In this document: positions 7,369 to 8,422 of the stretch, piece by piece | Position numbering within the stretch: position 1 is the first letter of the stretch | Layout: each line of letters opens with the position of its first letter | Assembly (NCBI GenBank): GCA_913060595.1 | Contig: CAJXSA010000160.1 | Span: 1 to 8,422 of the forward strand | Length of the DNA: 8,422 bases | Direction of reading: 5' to 3' | Source: an uncultured Ignavibacteria bacterium | Lineage (GTDB): Bacteria > Bacteroidota > Ignavibacteria > SZUA-365 | Position numbers and translations under genes: made by a program | Notes under the pieces: model-generated | What the model was told of the DNA's origin: nothing | The model's input: the letters and a program-made list of their open reading frames with translations, nothing else | Database searches by the model: none

Positions 7369-7400
7369 ATCATTCCTTTAGATTTTTTTATCTGAAACTT

Positions 7401-7408
7401 TAAATATA
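7401..7408 (-). promoter_or_regulatory. Weak candidate -10 element for metH
   Basis: The minus strand reads TATATTTA about 32 nt before the metH ATG, resembling TAnnTTTG in a local AT-rich stretch. No convincing -35 element is found 17 nt further upstream (TCAGAA). I saw no cobalamin or SAM riboswitch signature in the 216-bp metH-rrf2 spacer. Confidence 0.3.
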
Positions 7409-7493
7409 TGATTCGATGTTGTATTTTCTGAGGTCATTTGAGCGCATTCCGATGAGCTGCACGTCGATCCCTCACATGTTTTTGTGCCGGGAC

Positions 7494-7524
7494 TTGACAA
7501 ATCCGAAAAAAGCTCTTACATTTC
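7494..7524 (+). promoter_or_regulatory. Promoter of the rrf2-family regulator
   Basis: A perfect TTGACA (7494-7499), a 17-nt spacer with a run of six A, and TACATTTC (7517-7524), which fits TAnnTTTG in all but the last base. A start near 7530 gives a leader of about 55 nt. This is the same architecture as the gap promoter. Confidence 0.72.
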
Positions 7525-7533
7525 CTACAAAAA

Positions 7534-7562
7534 GGTAATCAAATCTTTATTTATTAATAACC
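7534..7562 (+). promoter_or_regulatory. Imperfect inverted repeat in the rrf2 leader, possible operator
   Basis: The arms GGTAATCAA and TTAATAACC are separated by 11 nt and pair at seven of nine positions. The right half also contains the perfect palindrome TTATTAATAA (7551-7560). It lies just downstream of the predicted start site and upstream of the Shine-Dalgarno sequence, where an autorepressor could bind. The 29-bp span is about the size of Rrf2-family sites, but it is AT-rich, does not match the IscR or NsrR consensus, and could be chance. Confidence 0.3.
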
Positions 7563-7569
7563 ACCATTC

Positions 7570-7587
7570 AAGGAGCGGTTCGACGTG
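7570..7587 (+). promoter_or_regulatory. Shine-Dalgarno sequence and GTG start of the rrf2-family gene
   Basis: AAGGAG (7570-7575) lies 9 nt before GTG (7585-7587). The conserved Rrf2 N-terminus (LYSKTAQY) begins directly after this codon, so the GTG start is favoured; the first in-frame ATG, at 7621, would remove the beginning of the DNA-binding domain. Confidence 0.85.
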
Positions 7588-8109
7588 TTATATTCCAAGA
7601 CAGCCCAGTACTCGATCCAGTCCATGTTGTTCATCGCCGCGAACAATTCCGAGCAGAACATTCTCGTGCGCGACGTCGCGAAGGAACTGGGACTTCCTTC
7701 ATCCTTTCTGAGCAAAATCCTGCAGACGCTCAGTCGCTACGGTTTCCTCAACTCGGTCAAGGGTCCCAAGGGCGGGTTCTCCCTTTCCGAAAAGGGCGCG
7801 GCTTCCTCTATCGCGGAACTCGTCGCCGTCGTCGACGGCCCGATGAACTTCGACATGTGTCTCGCGGGGTTCAGCCCGTGCAGCGAGGAAAACGCCTGCC
7901 CGTTCCACGAGGAGTGGAAGCGCATTCGCGAAGAAATCCGTGAACTCGTCAACAGCAAGAACATCTTTGAACTCGCGAAGGAAATGCCCATTCGCTACCG
8001 CACGCTGCTGACCGGCGTTGCGGAAGAAGCGCCGGCCAAGAAGAAGGCCGCAAAGAAGGCACCCGCCAAAAAGGCTGCCAAGAAAGCCGCGACAAAGAAA
8101 AAGAAATAA
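7585..8109 (+). CDS. Rrf2-family transcriptional regulator with Fe-S-type Cys/His motif and Lys/Ala-rich C-terminal tail
   Basis: A 174-residue winged-helix regulator. The DNA-binding part covers about 1-85, with the helix-turn-helix around VRDVAKELGLPSSFLSKIL (28-46) and the wing at GPKGGFSLSE (60-69). The effector segment has Cys92, Cys99 and Cys105 plus His108 (CPFH). This is close to the IscR arrangement, where three Cys and one His bind a [2Fe-2S] cluster; NsrR and RirA relatives bind other clusters, so the ligand is not certain. The spacing between the first two Cys is six residues rather than the five of IscR. Residues about 150-174 form a tail of almost only Lys and Ala with two Pro and a Thr, 13 of the last 25 residues being Lys. 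This resembles histone-H1-like tails and is unusual for the family. The gene diverges from metH across 216 bp and ends at a strong terminator. No isc/suf genes adjoin it, so I give no symbol. Confidence 0.92.
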   Translation: MLYSKTAQYSIQSMLFIAANNSEQNILVRDVAKELGLPSSFLSKILQTLSRYGFLNSVKGPKGGFSLSEKGAASSIAELVAVVDGPMNFDMCLAGFSPCSEENACPFHEEWKRIREEIRELVNSKNIFELAKEMPIRYRTLLTGVAEEAPAKKKAAKKAPAKKAAKKAATKKKK

Positions 8110-8135
8110 CAGCGCGCGCTGCGCCGCACACGTTC

Positions 8136-8170
8136 CGTCCTGTTCCGCCTGCGCGGGACAGGACGTTTTT
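8136..8170 (+). terminator. Intrinsic terminator after the rrf2-family gene
   Basis: A 13-bp stem (8136-8148 with 8153-8165) with one internal G-U pair and a 4-nt loop (CTGC) is followed immediately by TTTTTATT. It begins 26 nt after the stop codon, in the correct orientation, and separates the regulator from miaB. Confidence 0.94.
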
Positions 8171-8218
8171 ATTGCGGCAGCGACGAATTGCTCCGGACAG
8201 AAGGCCCGTCTTCGTCTA

Positions 8219-8260
8219 TTGATTCTGCCAATCTGGCGATCTATTTTGTAAATCTATAAT
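8219..8260 (+). promoter_or_regulatory. Candidate promoter region of miaB
   Basis: TTGATT (8219-8224), a 17-nt spacer and TATTTT followed by G (8242-8248) repeat the TTGAnn, 17 nt, TAnnTT layout of the other two promoters. A perfect TATAAT (8255-8260) lies 13 nt further down but has no good -35 element at the usual distance. Either would give a leader of roughly 40-50 nt before the miaB ATG. A promoter is expected here because a strong terminator lies just upstream. Confidence 0.55.
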
Positions 8261-8304
8261 TTTTTCGCGTGGAAATCACTGCCATTTTGACATACAGGAC
8301 ACGC

Positions 8305-8422
8305 ATGCGTCGATCGATTTACATAGAAACCTATGGCTGCCAGATGAATTTTGCCGACACGGAAATCGTGAACGGCATTCTACGCGAGGAGGGATACGAG
8401 CTGACCCCCGAACTCGAGACCG
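8305..8422 (+). CDS. miaB: tRNA-2-methylthio-N6-dimethylallyladenosine synthase (MiaB), 5' end only
   Basis: Only the first 39 codons are in the window; the frame stays open to the end. The N-terminus carries YIETYGCQMNFADTEIV (6-22), the start of the UPF0004 domain of methylthiotransferases, with the first cluster-binding cysteine (Cys12) in GCQMN. The MN after the Cys and the wording of the motif favour MiaB over RimO or MtaB. MiaB is a radical-SAM enzyme with two [4Fe-4S] clusters that adds a methylthio group to i6A37 in tRNAs reading UNN codons. The radical-SAM CxxxCxxC and TRAM regions lie beyond the window. ATG at 8305 has AGGA 5 nt upstream. Its need for Fe-S clusters and SAM matches the theme of the neighbouring regulator and metH, but no direct link is shown. 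Confidence 0.9.
   Translation, partial: MRRSIYIETYGCQMNFADTEIVNGILREEGYELTPELET

Noticed and set aside
5044..7395. A 783-codon open frame on the plus strand, antisense to metH and the start of the LCP gene
   Set aside because: It mirrors two well-supported genes in GC-rich DNA, where antisense frames stay open by codon bias. Its translation is rich in His, Arg and Val with no recognisable domain and it crosses a gene boundary.
7369..7584. A cobalamin or SAM riboswitch in front of metH
   Set aside because: metH is a plausible target, but I found no B12-box or SAM-box core, and a metH leader starting at the only visible -10 candidate would be under 30 nt.
7484..7711. A small plus-strand open frame overlapping the start of the rrf2-family gene
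   Set aside because: It is in a different frame from the conserved regulator, runs through its promoter and leader, and has no homology that I recognise.
8018..8251. A plus-strand open frame overlapping the end of the rrf2-family gene and its terminator
   Set aside because: It is the out-of-frame reading of the Lys/Ala repeat codons and runs through a strong terminator hairpin.
8287..8292. TTGACA just upstream of miaB
   Set aside because: It lies only 12 nt before the ATG, too close to serve as the -35 element of miaB.

Overview
The window looks like a chromosomal, housekeeping stretch of a GC-rich bacterium, most likely from the Bacteroidota/Chlorobiota (FCB) superphylum, for example an Ignavibacteria- or Kapaibacteria-like lineage. 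The evidence is the style of the MiaB N-terminus, a rhomboid protease with the C-terminal helical extension common in that group, and promoter -10 elements that resemble TAnnTTTG. This assignment is an inference; no rRNA or other phylogenetic marker is present to settle it. No mobile element, CRISPR array, phage gene, tRNA or rRNA was seen.

Layout: positions 1-7368 are a run of six minus-strand genes, in transcription order metH C-terminal half, an LCP-family protein, gap, pgk, a rhomboid protease and ispG (cut by the window start). metH and the LCP gene overlap by 11 bp. gap has its own promoter, and a strong intrinsic terminator lies between gap and pgk. pgk, rhomboid and ispG follow with gaps of 77 and 28 bp and look like one unit. 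On the plus strand, divergent from metH, lies an Rrf2-family Fe-S-type regulator with a lysine/alanine-rich tail. It ends in a strong intrinsic terminator and is followed by the first 39 codons of miaB, which has its own candidate promoter.

Function: gap and pgk are consecutive lower-glycolysis enzymes. ispG belongs to the MEP isoprenoid pathway, whose first step consumes glyceraldehyde-3-phosphate. The metH gene encodes only the cobalamin-binding and SAM-dependent reactivation modules, so the homocysteine- and folate-binding modules must be encoded elsewhere. The Rrf2 regulator keeps three Cys and one His in an IscR-like arrangement and may sense Fe-S, redox or NO status; its divergence from metH makes metH a reasonable candidate target.

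I found no clearly new multi-gene system. The points most worth a second look are the stand-alone MetH C-terminal half, its translational overlap with a cell-envelope LCP gene, the histone-H1-like tail on the Rrf2 regulator, and a shared promoter architecture (TTGAnn, 17 nt, TAnnTT) at three places.
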